From: CAYSSJ01 sp964433675
GTDB lineage: Bacteria > Cloacimonadota > Cloacimonadia > Cloacimonadales > TCS61
Reading direction: 5' to 3'
Assembly (NCBI GenBank): GCA_964433675.1
Contig: CAYSSJ010000024.1
Coordinates: forward strand, 1 to 26,631
Length of the DNA stretch: 26,631 nt
A program made the translations under genes and the position numbers. This document shows, piece after piece, positions 1-7,696 of the stretch (position 1 is the stretch's first letter; every line of letters begins with the position of its first letter). The notes beneath the pieces are model-generated. The model saw only the letters and a program-made list of their open reading frames with translations, was not told the DNA's origin and did no database searches.

Positions 1-33
1 GAAACAGTGTGGAAGAGTAGGTCGCCGACTCCA
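1..33 (+). rRNA. 5S ribosomal RNA, 3' end only (cut by window edge)
   Basis: The first bases read GTGTGGAAGAGTAGGTCGCC, which matches the conserved 3' part of bacterial 5S rRNA (loop E/helix IV and the run into helix I, the GAGAGTAGG-type motif). The 5' part lies outside the window, so helix I pairing cannot be checked. A run of seven T at 41-47 follows within ten bases and probably helps end the rRNA transcript. An AT-only stem (CAATAA 32-37 with TTATTG 46-51) overlaps it but is too weak to call a terminator on its own. The exact 3' end is uncertain by several bases. Confidence 0.78.
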
Positions 34-200
34 ATAAGCCTTTTTTTATTGATTCATAATGCATATAAAACAACAAAAGTGCAAACAACACGAAATTTTT
101 CCTTGATTAATAACACTATTATCTCAAAATGAATTTATTAGAATAGTCGTGAAGAAAGCGGATAATGTAATCGTTATCAAATTCAATTAGGAGGACAATA
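34..200 (+). other. Spacer between 5S rRNA and hutI
   Basis: This is an AT-rich leader with no supportable gene. The T-run after 5S lies at 41-47. A strong Shine-Dalgarno AGGAGG at 189-194, seven bases before ATG 201, sets the hutI start. I see no convincing sigma-70-like promoter; TTGATT near 102 is the nearest -35-like word. hutI could be read from its own weak promoter or by readthrough from the rRNA operon. Confidence 0.5.
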
Positions 201-1463
201 ATGAAAGTGGATTTAATCATAAAAAATGCAAAACAGTTGATAACTTTAAAAGGTTCAGCCACTCCTCGAGTGGGGAAACAAATGAGTGAACTTGGAATAA
301 TTGAAGATGGAGCAGTAGCTGTGCAGAATGGCACAATCCTGGCAGTTGGGAAAAGCAATAATATATGTGCCAAATATGAAGCAGATGAAATCATTGACGT
401 TAGTGGTAAAGTAGTTATGCCCGGTTTTGTAGATCCGCATACTCATCCTGTATTTGTACATACTAGAGAAAATGAATTTGAAATGCGCATCCAGGGAAAA
501 TCGTATGTGGAGATATCTCAAACTGGTGGAGGTATCAGAGCAAGTATTAATGCAGTTCGAGAAACTTCTGAGGAAGATTTGTTTGCTTTTGCTTCCAAAA
601 GAATCGCCAAAATGATCTCTACTGGCACTACTACTATCGAAGCGAAAAGCGGGTATGGGCTCAGCACTGATAGTGAGATAAAAATGCTTAAGGTAATCAA
701 CCGCCTGAAGAGAGAGATGCCTGTTGATATCATCACTACATTTATGGGTGCACATGAATTTCCAACCGAATACAAAGAGAATCGAGAAGAATACATTCGT
801 ATCTTACTTGAAGAGATGATGCCGAAAGTGCAGAAGCTAGATTTGGCTGAATATTGTGATATATTCACCGAAGAACATGTTTATTCGATAGAACAATCCC
901 GACGGATTTTGACACGTGCCAAAGAGCTAGGCTTCAAGCTGAGATTGCATGCAGATGAGATCAAACCGATTGGTGGAGCAAAACTGGCAGCTGAAATGGG
1001 CGCTGTGAGTGCCGATCATCTTGGGGCTGCTTCTGATGAGGGGATCAGAGCTATGGCTGAAGCAGGAGTTGTAGCAACTTTATTGCCAGGAACGATATTT
1101 AGCTTAGGCATGAAAACCTATGCCCGAGCCCGTGACATGATCGAAAATGATGTAGCTGTTGCTTTAGCTACCGACTATAATCCGGGAAGCTGTAATTGCG
1201 ATAGTATGCAGTTTATCATCACTTTAGCTTGTTTGCAAATGAGAATGACTCCGGCAGAAGCTATAACTGCGGCTACGATAAATGCAGCTCATTCCATTGA
1301 GCGGGGTGACACATTAGGAAGTCTGGAAGCGGGCAAGCAAGCAGATATATTGATAATGGATATGCCGAGTTATCAGTTTTTACCTTATCATTTTGGATCC
1401 AACAATGTCGAATCCGTTTATAAAAAAGGTAAATTAATATATCCGCGAGCATCAACGCATTAG
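201..1463 (+). CDS. hutI: Imidazolonepropionase (histidine degradation)
   Basis: HutI hydrolyses 4-imidazolone-5-propanoate to N-formimidoyl-L-glutamate, the third step of histidine catabolism, in the cytoplasm. The 420-residue length is normal for the family. Amidohydrolase TIM-barrel landmarks are all present: the HxH metal pair H80/H82 in DPHTHPVF, H250 with E253 in LHADEIKPIGG, H273 in ADHLG, and D325 in ATDYNPGS, a HutI signature. The start at 201 is supported by AGGAGG at 189-194. No hutH, hutU or formimidoylglutamate hydrolase gene is next to it, so the rest of the pathway must be elsewhere. Its 3' end overlaps the convergent thioredoxin-like gene by 12 bases. The family call is firm. 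Confidence 0.96.
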   Translation: MKVDLIIKNAKQLITLKGSATPRVGKQMSELGIIEDGAVAVQNGTILAVGKSNNICAKYEADEIIDVSGKVVMPGFVDPHTHPVFVHTRENEFEMRIQGKSYVEISQTGGGIRASINAVRETSEEDLFAFASKRIAKMISTGTTTIEAKSGYGLSTDSEIKMLKVINRLKREMPVDIITTFMGAHEFPTEYKENREEYIRILLEEMMPKVQKLDLAEYCDIFTEEHVYSIEQSRRILTRAKELGFKLRLHADEIKPIGGAKLAAEMGAVSADHLGAASDEGIRAMAEAGVVATLLPGTIFSLGMKTYARARDMIENDVAVALATDYNPGSCNCDSMQFIITLACLQMRMTPAEAITAATINAAHSIERGDTLGSLEAGKQADILIMDMPSYQFLPYHFGSNNVESVYKKGKLIYPRASTH

Positions 1464-1907
1464 ATTTTCCAGATGCTCGATATATCGTTCTGCTCCTCCT
1501 TGCCGGTAACCGGTTTGGGCTATTACAGAGCCGTCTGAGCCTAAGATAAATAAAGTGGGGAAGCCACGCACATTAAATCTCTCCATAATGCTACGGTTAT
1601 ATCTTACTGTCTCTTCATCTTGTTGGATCGAGCGTGGGAAATCCAGTTTTACCAGTATCAGGTTTTCTTTGGCATAACTTATAAATTGATCGGTATCTAA
1701 CACTTCTTCAGTTAGCTTGATACACCAACCACACCAGTCTGAACCGGTAAAATAGAGCAAAACAGGTTTATCTTGTTCTGTTGAGCGTTCCAGTCCGGCT
1801 TCCAAATTAGTTAACCATAGTTCTTCTTTTTCTTCAGCTATTAAAGGGTTGACTAGTAGAATACTTAATAGTATCAATAGGATAGTTAAGCTTGCTAATC
1901 TCATCAT
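1452..1907 (-). CDS. Exported thioredoxin-like protein (CGWC)
   Basis: This 151-residue protein has an N-terminal hydrophobic signal sequence (about residues 4-24, cleavage plausible near LIAEE) followed by one thioredoxin fold. The active site is C59-G-W-C62 in SDWCGWC, with the cis-proline at P117 in RGFPTLFI. This matches the thioredoxin_7/DsbD-gamma type that acts outside the cytoplasm as a thiol reductase or oxidase. It is the last gene of a four-gene redox operon: its ATG overlaps the OsmC stop codon as ATGA (1904-1907), so translation is probably coupled. The substrate is not predictable. The 3' end overlaps hutI on the other strand by 12 bases, leaving no room for a separate terminator. 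Confidence 0.88.
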   Translation of the reverse strand: MMRLASLTILLILLSILLVNPLIAEEKEELWLTNLEAGLERSTEQDKPVLLYFTGSDWCGWCIKLTEEVLDTDQFISYAKENLILVKLDFPRSIQQDEETVRYNRSIMERFNVRGFPTLFILGSDGSVIAQTGYRQGGAERYIEHLENLMR

Positions 1908-2329
1908 ATCGCCTCATTATTAATATAAATAGCATAATTTAGTTTTGCTGCTTTCTTGAGCATATCGGACACTCCACAATAACGAGTTTCAGATAGTTCA
2001 ACAGCTCTTTTAATTTTATCTTTGGGCAGATCTTTTCCCTCGAATTTGTAAATAAGATTAATCGTGTGGTATGGTTTGGGAAATTCTTGCTCAATTTCAC
2101 CAGTTACTTCCATCTCAAAAGAAAAACCTTCAACTTTCATCTTTTTGAGGATAGAAACCACATCCATGCCGGTACAACCGGCTAATGCAACCAAGAGCAA
2201 TCCTTTTGGACGGGGACCTTTGTCATCTTTGCTTTCATTCAATGGTGCATCAATATGGAATTTGTGTCCATCGAGTTCGGCTTCGAAAGTTAAATCATTT
2301 TTCCATTTAACTTTAGTCTTACTTGCCAC
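1904..2329 (-). CDS. OsmC/Ohr family peroxide-handling protein
   Basis: This 141-residue protein has the OsmC/Ohr alpha/beta fold pattern. The family is thiol-dependent peroxidases that reduce organic hydroperoxides. The two expected redox cysteines are visible: C52 in LAGCTGMDVVSIL and C118 in ETRYCGVSDML. It resembles the YhfA/general OsmC branch more than Ohr, because the Ohr-type hallmarks around the first cysteine are not obvious. Its start overlaps the end of the MarR gene by 11 bases, and its stop overlaps the thioredoxin-like start. The neighbouring glutaredoxin and thioredoxin-like genes suggest that electrons for the disulfide cycle come from products of the same operon, though one of these is exported. 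Confidence 0.9.
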   Translation of the reverse strand: MASKTKVKWKNDLTFEAELDGHKFHIDAPLNESKDDKGPRPKGLLLVALAGCTGMDVVSILKKMKVEGFSFEMEVTGEIEQEFPKPYHTINLIYKFEGKDLPKDKIKRAVELSETRYCGVSDMLKKAAKLNYAIYINNEAI

Positions 2330-2780
2330 TGGCTTTCTCCTTTTCCATCAATGCTTCATTATAGGCATTCAGAAAAACATTGATATGATGTAAAATATCA
2401 CCGATCTCCTCTTGGGGTAATTTCTCGATGAGATCTTTTTGCAAATTGAGAAAATCTACTGTAGTTTGATCGCTTGCTTTCTTTCCTTCTTTGGTAACCT
2501 GAGCAAGCCAACTCCTCCTGTCTCTTCTCGATGGGAATCTATGCACCAATTTTTTTCTTACCAGAGTATCGATAATCCTAGTAATACGACTATGAGATAC
2601 TTTCATAGCCACAGCCAGATCGTTCATACATACCGGTTTGCCTATAGCATTAAGATAATGCAACAGGTCACATTCCATTCTTCCGAGATTCAAACATCTT
2701 CTTCTGATCATCTCTTTTCTGGAGCAGATAAGATATAACTTATTGCTCAATTCGGCGAACTTCTCTACATAATTTTCCAT
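2319..2780 (-). CDS. MarR-family transcriptional regulator
   Basis: This 153-residue protein carries a winged helix-turn-helix. The recognition helix region is about residues 53-75 (MNDLAVAMKVSHSRITRII) and the wing is RRDRRSWLAQVTKEG (about 85-99), which is typical of MarR proteins. N- and C-terminal helices would form the dimer interface. GGGAGG eight bases before ATG 2780 supports the start. It sits between glutaredoxin and OsmC, so it is a natural candidate to repress this operon and respond to oxidants, as OhrR does. Cysteines at 19, 29, 37 and 51 are possible sensors, but the OhrR cysteine position near the N-terminus is not exactly conserved. The sensing role is inference; the family call is firm. 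Confidence 0.9.
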   Translation of the reverse strand: MENYVEKFAELSNKLYLICSRKEMIRRRCLNLGRMECDLLHYLNAIGKPVCMNDLAVAMKVSHSRITRIIDTLVRKKLVHRFPSRRDRRSWLAQVTKEGKKASDQTTVDFLNLQKDLIEKLPQEEIGDILHHINVFLNAYNEALMEKEKASGK

Positions 2781-2793
2781 TACAACCTCCCTA

Positions 2794-3033
2794 TTACTTA
2801 ATTTTCAACATTTCGTCGATTTTATTCTTATCAAAACCAACTATTGGTTTGTTATTAATCCACATTTGTGGCACAGCAGTATTGCCAGATTTTCTCATCA
2901 TATCTTGAGCTGCTTTTGTATCTTTGGATACATCCACATCTTTAAATCTGATATTATTTTGTTTTAGATAATCCTTCAATTTTCTACACCAGCCACAGGT
3001 TGGTGTGGAAAACAATACCACTTTCATATCCAT
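2794..3033 (-). CDS. Glutaredoxin-like protein (CGWC)
   Basis: This small protein of 79 residues has a glutaredoxin/NrdH fold: VVLFSTPTCGWCRKL carries the active site C13-G-W-C16, and TAVPQMWI holds the cis-proline loop that binds glutathione or a partner. CGWC replaces the usual CPYC and is also the motif in the thioredoxin-like gene of the same operon. I chose the ATG at 3033 because GAGG lies six bases upstream; the open frame extends to a GTG at 3045, but that codon overlaps the Shine-Dalgarno itself. ATG 3027 is a second possible start. It is the first gene of the redox operon, 13 bases before MarR. Whether it uses glutathione, another low-molecular-weight thiol or thioredoxin reductase cannot be told. 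Confidence 0.88.
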   Translation of the reverse strand: MDMKVVLFSTPTCGWCRKLKDYLKQNNIRFKDVDVSKDTKAAQDMMRKSGNTAVPQMWINNKPIVGFDKNKIDEMLKIK

Positions 3034-3068
3034 ACCTGACCTCACAAATATTAATACTAATTAACTTT

Positions 3069-3074
3069 ATTATA
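3069..3074 (-). promoter_or_regulatory. Possible -10 box for the glutaredoxin operon
   Basis: On the minus strand this is a perfect TATAAT, 35 bases before the glutaredoxin ATG and inside the 75-base gap after MoxR. No good -35 hexamer lies at the normal distance. It may serve the redox operon independently of the lipid operon upstream, but readthrough from MoxR is also possible. Confidence 0.3.
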
Positions 3075-3108
3075 GAATAATTATTTTTGATCTTAATGCA
3101 AATCAAAT

Positions 3109-4089
3109 CTACAATTCTGCGATCAATTTTTTTATAATATCTTTTGATTTCAATCCTTCTGCCTCTGCTGCGAAAGAAATGATGACTCGATGTTGCATTA
3201 CGATCTCGGCACATTTTTTAATATCATCCTCCGAAGGAGAGAATCGGTTGTGCAAAGCAGCCCTGGTCTTAGCAGCTAAGATCAGATATTGAGAAGCTCT
3301 AGGACCTGCTCCCCAATTAACCCAATTTTTTATAAAATCAGGTGCGTTTTCATAATGTGGTCTGGTAGAACGAGCGAGTTTTACTGCATATTCCAAAACA
3401 TGGTCGCTAACCGGTAAAGTTCTAACTGCTTTTTGAACGGCGATGATTTTCTCAGCGGTCAAAACCGGTTTGAGCGGATGAATATTTTCACCGGTAGTTT
3501 TCCGGACAATCTCTTTCTCCTCTTCCCAAGAGGGATAATCTATATTTATATTGAACATAAATCTGTCCAATTGGGCTTCCGGTAGTGGATATGTACCTTC
3601 CTGTTCGATCGGATTTTGAGTCGCAAACACCAAAAATGGTTGATCCAGATCGAAAGTCTGATTCCCAGCAGTAATCTGATATTCCTGCATCGCTTGCAGT
3701 AGGGCAGACTGAGTTTTGGGGGGAGTGCGGTTAATCTCATCTGCCAAGATAACATTGGCAAATATTGGACCTTTGATGTATTCAAAATACCGTTTTCCAT
3801 CTACTTTGCTTTCTGCCAGGATATCAGTTCCGGTGATATCGGAAGGCATTAGGTCTGGAGTGAACTGGATTCGGCTGAATTTCAGATTCAAAGCTTTGGC
3901 AAGCGAAGAGATCAGAAGTGTTTTTGCCAAACCGGGCACACCTTCCAAAAGGCAATGTCCGTTAGCAAACAAAGCGATGAGGAATTCTTCGATCACCTTC
4001 TTTTGTCCGACGATTACTTTCCCAATCTCTTCTTGGATTTGTTCTTTTGCATCTGCGAGCATCTCGAGTGTTTCTACTTTTTCGTTCAT
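3109..4089 (-). CDS. MoxR-family AAA+ ATPase
   Basis: This 326-residue AAA+ ATPase has Walker A GVPGLAKT at 50-57, Walker B VILADEIN at 113-120, the sensor-1 asparagine in FATQNPIEQEGTYPLPEAQ (about 155-173) and the C-terminal AAA lid. These are diagnostic for MoxR. MoxR proteins are chaperone-like and mature or insert metal or partner proteins, usually beside DUF58 and von Willebrand A (BatA/BatB) genes. None of those partners is present here. AGGAG, placed over the last codons of the upstream flippase gene, supports ATG 4089, and the gap between the genes is two bases. It appears to be the last gene of the lipid operon. Its role with these neighbours is unknown. Confidence 0.93.
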   Translation of the reverse strand: MNEKVETLEMLADAKEQIQEEIGKVIVGQKKVIEEFLIALFANGHCLLEGVPGLAKTLLISSLAKALNLKFSRIQFTPDLMPSDITGTDILAESKVDGKRYFEYIKGPIFANVILADEINRTPPKTQSALLQAMQEYQITAGNQTFDLDQPFLVFATQNPIEQEGTYPLPEAQLDRFMFNINIDYPSWEEEKEIVRKTTGENIHPLKPVLTAEKIIAVQKAVRTLPVSDHVLEYAVKLARSTRPHYENAPDFIKNWVNWGAGPRASQYLILAAKTRAALHNRFSPSEDDIKKCAEIVMQHRVIISFAAEAEGLKSKDIIKKLIAEL

Positions 4090-4091
4090 TG

Positions 4092-5096
4092 TTACTCCTT
4101 GATTAATGATACTTTATTAGTAATAACTTCTTTTATATTGGTTTTCAGGAAAATTAGCGATAGCGTACCGATCAAAAAGATCCATATTGTGGTAAGCAAA
4201 TGTGAAAAAATAACTGCTGCACCGGTCAGGTTTTCATTGATCCCCAGCGCGAAAGAGAAGATCAGTACCCACATGAATTGATTTGAACCAATTTGCGCCG
4301 GAGGAGTAGGTAAGATGTAAGTTAAGTTCATCAGAGTGTATCCGAATAAGATAGTGAGGTAAGAAACTTCGGCTCCAAAAGCTCTGAACACCGCATAAAT
4401 ATACACAGCTTCGGATAAAACTGATGCAATCGTTAGCAGGATCACAAAAAATGTGTGTTTGTTTCGATGTTGCATTATAGCCATACCGGTGACGAAATTC
4501 CTAAAAAAGAAAGCAAATTTATCTCTGTATTTATGAGGGATAAAATGCAAAAAGAACAATAGGAACTTGGAAGCTTTTTCTTTGTGATTGGTAGAATAGT
4601 AAAGGAAAGCTATAAAGGCAAGAAAGATTACAAACAAGCCAATGATGATGATGTAAAGTCGCGTATCCATTTTTATAGTTATCAGAGGTAGCATAACGAG
4701 AATAATAATTATCGGAAAGAGATCCATAATCTTGTCTATCAGCACGGTGGGCAGACTCAAAGAAATATGAACCGATCGTTTGAATTTGAGGATGACAGAC
4801 TTGGCTACATCTCCTGCCCTTACAGGGATGAGATAATTGATGAATAGACCGGACATAAACATAGCAAAACTATCGATAACACTCAATTTAACTATCGGTT
4901 CCATGATGATCTTCCATCGTATGCTTCTGAGTAGATAAGCAAGTACGTACATAAGTGAACTTACAACTACCAAAGTGAGATCAAATTTGTGAAAATATGC
5001 AACAAACTCTGAGAAATCTATGAATCTCGACCAGATAAACAATAGTATCAAGCCGGCTAGGATTCCCAATAGCCAATTCAAAAATTTCTTTCTCAT
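4092..5096 (-). CDS. PF03706 (LPG synthase TM / AglD-like) flippase-type membrane protein
   Basis: This 334-residue integral membrane protein has about eight hydrophobic segments. Family landmarks are RSIRWK at 57-62 after the second segment, NYLIPVRAGDVAKS at 87-100 (the N-x-L-P-x-R-x-G-E/D motif) and the P263-G270 loop PTPPAQIG. These match the membrane domain of lysyl-phosphatidylglycerol synthase/flippase MprF and AglD-type proteins, which move or present polar lipids across the membrane. There is no soluble aminoacyl-transferase domain, so a transport role is more likely than lysine transfer. It starts one base after the methyltransferase stop with a weak ribosome site, which suggests translational coupling. 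Cargo is unknown; a lipid made by the same operon is the obvious candidate. Confidence 0.85.
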   Translation of the reverse strand: MRKKFLNWLLGILAGLILLFIWSRFIDFSEFVAYFHKFDLTLVVVSSLMYVLAYLLRSIRWKIIMEPIVKLSVIDSFAMFMSGLFINYLIPVRAGDVAKSVILKFKRSVHISLSLPTVLIDKIMDLFPIIIILVMLPLITIKMDTRLYIIIIGLFVIFLAFIAFLYYSTNHKEKASKFLLFFLHFIPHKYRDKFAFFFRNFVTGMAIMQHRNKHTFFVILLTIASVLSEAVYIYAVFRAFGAEVSYLTILFGYTLMNLTYILPTPPAQIGSNQFMWVLIFSFALGINENLTGAAVIFSHLLTTIWIFLIGTLSLIFLKTNIKEVITNKVSLIKE

Positions 5097-5097
5097 A

Positions 5098-5925
5098 CTA
5101 TTTTTTCTTTATAAAAAGATAATAACGGTGATGAGCCCAGAATAATTTGACCAAGCCAGGTGCCTTTTGCTCAAACCAACTGTATGCCAGCATTTTGTTC
5201 ACAAATTCCGGATCTTTGCCGCTATAAAAATCCAAAATCGAGAAACTATCCTTCTTTTCTCCAACTACCGATCCTAACCCGAACTTTTTTAGAAAATCCT
5301 CTTTGGACATACCGATATCGGGCCAAGGCGGACAATCGATATAATCCGACTCGACTTGCTCCCATGCTAATTTTTTCAATATTGGGATGATTTTTTTCGG
5401 CTTTATATTATCGTAGCAATATGTTTTGTTTTGCTGTTTCGTTAAAAGTCTCTGCGAAATGAACCCAAGCCCACTTCTGTTTGGTACACATAAGAAGATA
5501 ACTTTTTTTGTTATCCTATCCAACTCTTTGAGGAAATCTTCTAAGCTTTTCACAAACCAGAGAGCCGAAAAGTTCCAACTCATATCAAAAGAATCATCTT
5601 CAAAAGGAAGCTGGCTATAATTTTCATGAAACAGCGCTTCGACTTCTGTATCGGTCATTTCCCACATTCTTTTGATTTTTTCGAGTCTATGCCGATGGTG
5701 GTCGAGAATGGTTACCCGCATCCCATTTTGTGCCATCGAGATACTGTTTATCCCGGAGATACCGGTAAAACCAAAACACGGAGTTTCCAATACGGATTTG
5801 ATCCCATAAGTCTCGGCGATCTCATTCAGTTTCCTGTTGAGGATTATCCGCTCATAAGAAGAGCCCAAACCTTCATCCATATGCTCGAAATAAGATTGCC
5901 AGCTCTCTATTATGGGTATTGCCAC
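5098..5925 (-). CDS. SAM-dependent methyltransferase (class I, Methyltransf_11 type)
   Basis: This 275-residue protein has a Rossmann-like methyltransferase core. SVLETPCFGFTGI (about 44-56) occupies motif I, VTILDHH (about 71-77) the acidic end of strand 2, and LPFEDDSFDMSWNFSALWF (about 105-123) motif IV and the following helix. Motif I lacks the textbook GxGxG, so binding of SAM is likely but not certain. The start codon is GTG at 5925, with AAGGA about ten bases before it; the first internal Met is residue 16. It follows the epimerase stop by two bases and precedes the flippase by one. Its substrate is unknown; a lipid or a nucleotide sugar fits the operon. Confidence 0.78.
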   Translation of the reverse strand: MAIPIIESWQSYFEHMDEGLGSSYERIILNRKLNEIAETYGIKSVLETPCFGFTGISGINSISMAQNGMRVTILDHHRHRLEKIKRMWEMTDTEVEALFHENYSQLPFEDDSFDMSWNFSALWFVKSLEDFLKELDRITKKVIFLCVPNRSGLGFISQRLLTKQQNKTYCYDNIKPKKIIPILKKLAWEQVESDYIDCPPWPDIGMSKEDFLKKFGLGSVVGEKKDSFSILDFYSGKDPEFVNKMLAYSWFEQKAPGLVKLFWAHHRYYLFIKKK

Positions 5926-5927
5926 GG

Positions 5928-6905
5928 TTAACTTTTCCTTTTCCTATCCAAATACCAGCGAACGACGTATTTGAATGCCGGAAGCGTTTCGACTTGTTTG
6001 AGTCCCAGATCTTGATAAGTCTGATCTACTTCATAATACCAATCGTGTGAAATCAGGGCAAAACGGTTTTTCCACAAATCACTATTCAGTTTGGATGTGG
6101 TTTCCTCCAAAAAATGGAATATCTTCGGAGAAATACGCCGATTTCTGGGATAAGATTTATTATGAAGCTCCTGATTGATAAAGTCAGCCAGATCCTGCAG
6201 AGACACCGGGTTTTTATCGGCAACATTATATGCAGAACCGGGTTTATAATCCATATCTAATAGTTTCATAAAGGCACTTGTAACCAACTCTACATTAGCA
6301 AGATGGATCGAAACTGTTTTATTCGGCAGAAAGAGCATTTTCTTATCTATCAGCTTGATCAGGGTATAAGGGAAACCGTAGTCTCCTACTCCATAAGTGA
6401 TGGACGGTCTAACAATAGCTGCATTCAGATTATAAAGCACGTATTTTTGTAGCAATTTCTCAGCATAGATTTTGGTGTAATGATAATAAGTGTCCGGTTG
6501 TCTTTCGGTTTTGTTATTGGCAGGAACTTGTGGCGGGATGGCACCGAAAACGCCAACACTCGAGCAGAAGATGAACTTAGATTTATTTTGCTGAGCATTG
6601 ATCATAAGCTGTTCCGTGGCATCCACATTTACTTTATAATAGGTTTGTTTGCTATATTTTCGTCCGCCCCGAATCGCCCCTATATGAAGAATTGCATTAA
6701 AACTGTTTTCAGTAAGATAGGCTTTCAAAGATCGTGTGTTTGCCAAATCTATTTCTACTAGCCGGACATCGCTATCTATACCTTCGAGACGATGAGAAGC
6801 AGTATTTGGTCTGATCAATGCTGTGATCTCATGCTTTTTAGTGGAGATCTGATTCACAGTTTCTTTGCCGATAAAACCGGTAATTCCTGTGATTAAAATT
6901 TTCAT
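5928..6905 (-). CDS. NAD(P)-dependent epimerase/dehydratase (extended SDR)
   Basis: This 325-residue extended short-chain dehydrogenase has the nucleotide-binding motif TGITGFIG (G7, G10, G13), the active-site serine region FCSSVGVFG (S115/S116), and catalytic Y141 and K145 in YYHYTKIYAEK. The family includes UDP-sugar 4-epimerases, dTDP-sugar reductases and some sterol/isoprenoid dehydrogenases. The C-terminal substrate domain (PGSAYNVADKNPVSLQDLADF) is typical for sugar-nucleotide enzymes. It overlaps the PHP gene by four bases (ATGA) and is two bases before the methyltransferase. Together with the WlbA-like dehydrogenase at the head of the operon it suggests making or changing a sugar head group. 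The exact reaction is not assignable. Confidence 0.85.
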   Translation of the reverse strand: MKILITGITGFIGKETVNQISTKKHEITALIRPNTASHRLEGIDSDVRLVEIDLANTRSLKAYLTENSFNAILHIGAIRGGRKYSKQTYYKVNVDATEQLMINAQQNKSKFIFCSSVGVFGAIPPQVPANNKTERQPDTYYHYTKIYAEKLLQKYVLYNLNAAIVRPSITYGVGDYGFPYTLIKLIDKKMLFLPNKTVSIHLANVELVTSAFMKLLDMDYKPGSAYNVADKNPVSLQDLADFINQELHNKSYPRNRRISPKIFHFLEETTSKLNSDLWKNRFALISHDWYYEVDQTYQDLGLKQVETLPAFKYVVRWYLDRKRKS

Positions 6906-7696
6906 GAATTCCCCAACATCTTTTTAATTTTATCAAAAAATGAATTCCCGACAGGCTCTGCTTGTTGCGTAAGATAAAAGTAATCGATCGGTGTATTCTT
7001 CAATACAAAGGAAGGATTGGTTGTCGATAATAGCCGAGCGGTATATTCATCGATTTGTCGTTCGATCTTATCGACAGCGTAAGGTAAAGTATAGTTTGGA
7101 TTTTGGCAATGTGTATCCGAAGCAACGAAATGACACCAACCCTGTTCTATGAGATGCCAAGCGGTCTTTTCACTCCTTTTGCCATAGTGACCCAGCAAAC
7201 TGCCTGCATTGATTTGGATATAAACATTTTTATGGATGAGATCGAGTACTATTTCCGGATTGTCTATGACATAAGAATATCTTTCCGGATGTGCCAATAT
7301 AGGTCTGTAACCGCTTATGACCAAATCATAGAGAAGCATATAAATGTTTTCTTCAATATCGTTCATGGAGGTCTCAACTAAGATATAATCGGAATCTCCC
7401 AAAGCTGAATCGCTAATAATATTCGGATCAAATCTCTGAGAATCGAGATAAACTTCAGCACCAAGGTGAACTTGTATCCGAATACCCTGCTCCTTCATGG
7501 CATTGAGTAATTGTTTGAATTTTACTCTGACAGTGAGTCGGTCTGCAAACATGTCTGAGTTTTGGATATTATGGGGAGTAAGGAAAAGGTCGGTAATTCC
7601 GTTTTTCCCCAGAATCTCCAAATGCCGCAACGATGTATCGAGATCGAGAGCGCCATCATCGCATTCGTGCAAAATATGAGTATGAATATCTATCAT
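6902..7696 (-). CDS. PHP-domain phosphatase, CpsB/YwqE/Wzb-like
   Basis: This 264-residue PHP-fold metallophosphatase has the full metal-ligand set: D3/H5/H7 in DIHTH, D13/D14 in ECDDGA, H42 in TPHNI, E81 in LGAEVYL, H136 in LAHPERY, and D194/H196 in ASDTH. INAGSLLGHYG (162-172) is typical of the CpsB/YwqE group, which are bacterial phosphotyrosine phosphatases normally beside a capsule tyrosine kinase (Wzc/CpsD). No kinase or capsule polymerase gene is in the window. Instead it overlaps the GGGP synthase stop as ATGA. It may regulate polysaccharide assembly encoded elsewhere, or dephosphorylate a product of this operon. The second option is speculation from context. Confidence 0.88.
   Translation of the reverse strand: MIDIHTHILHECDDGALDLDTSLRHLEILGKNGITDLFLTPHNIQNSDMFADRLTVRVKFKQLLNAMKEQGIRIQVHLGAEVYLDSQRFDPNIISDSALGDSDYILVETSMNDIEENIYMLLYDLVISGYRPILAHPERYSYVIDNPEIVLDLIHKNVYIQINAGSLLGHYGKRSEKTAWHLIEQGWCHFVASDTHCQNPNYTLPYAVDKIERQIDEYTARLLSTTNPSFVLKNTPIDYFYLTQQAEPVGNSFFDKIKKMLGNS

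Noticed and set aside
32..51. CAATAA/TTATTG hairpin as the rRNA terminator
   Set aside because: The stem is AT-only and includes the T-run itself, so it is not a convincing intrinsic terminator.
119..394. Minus-strand open frame across the hutI start
   Set aside because: It overlaps the strongly supported hutI gene and its ribosome site, and shows no family features.
3034..3045. GTG start for glutaredoxin at 3045
   Set aside because: The GTG overlaps the GAGG ribosome site that serves ATG 3033, and the four added residues are not part of the fold.
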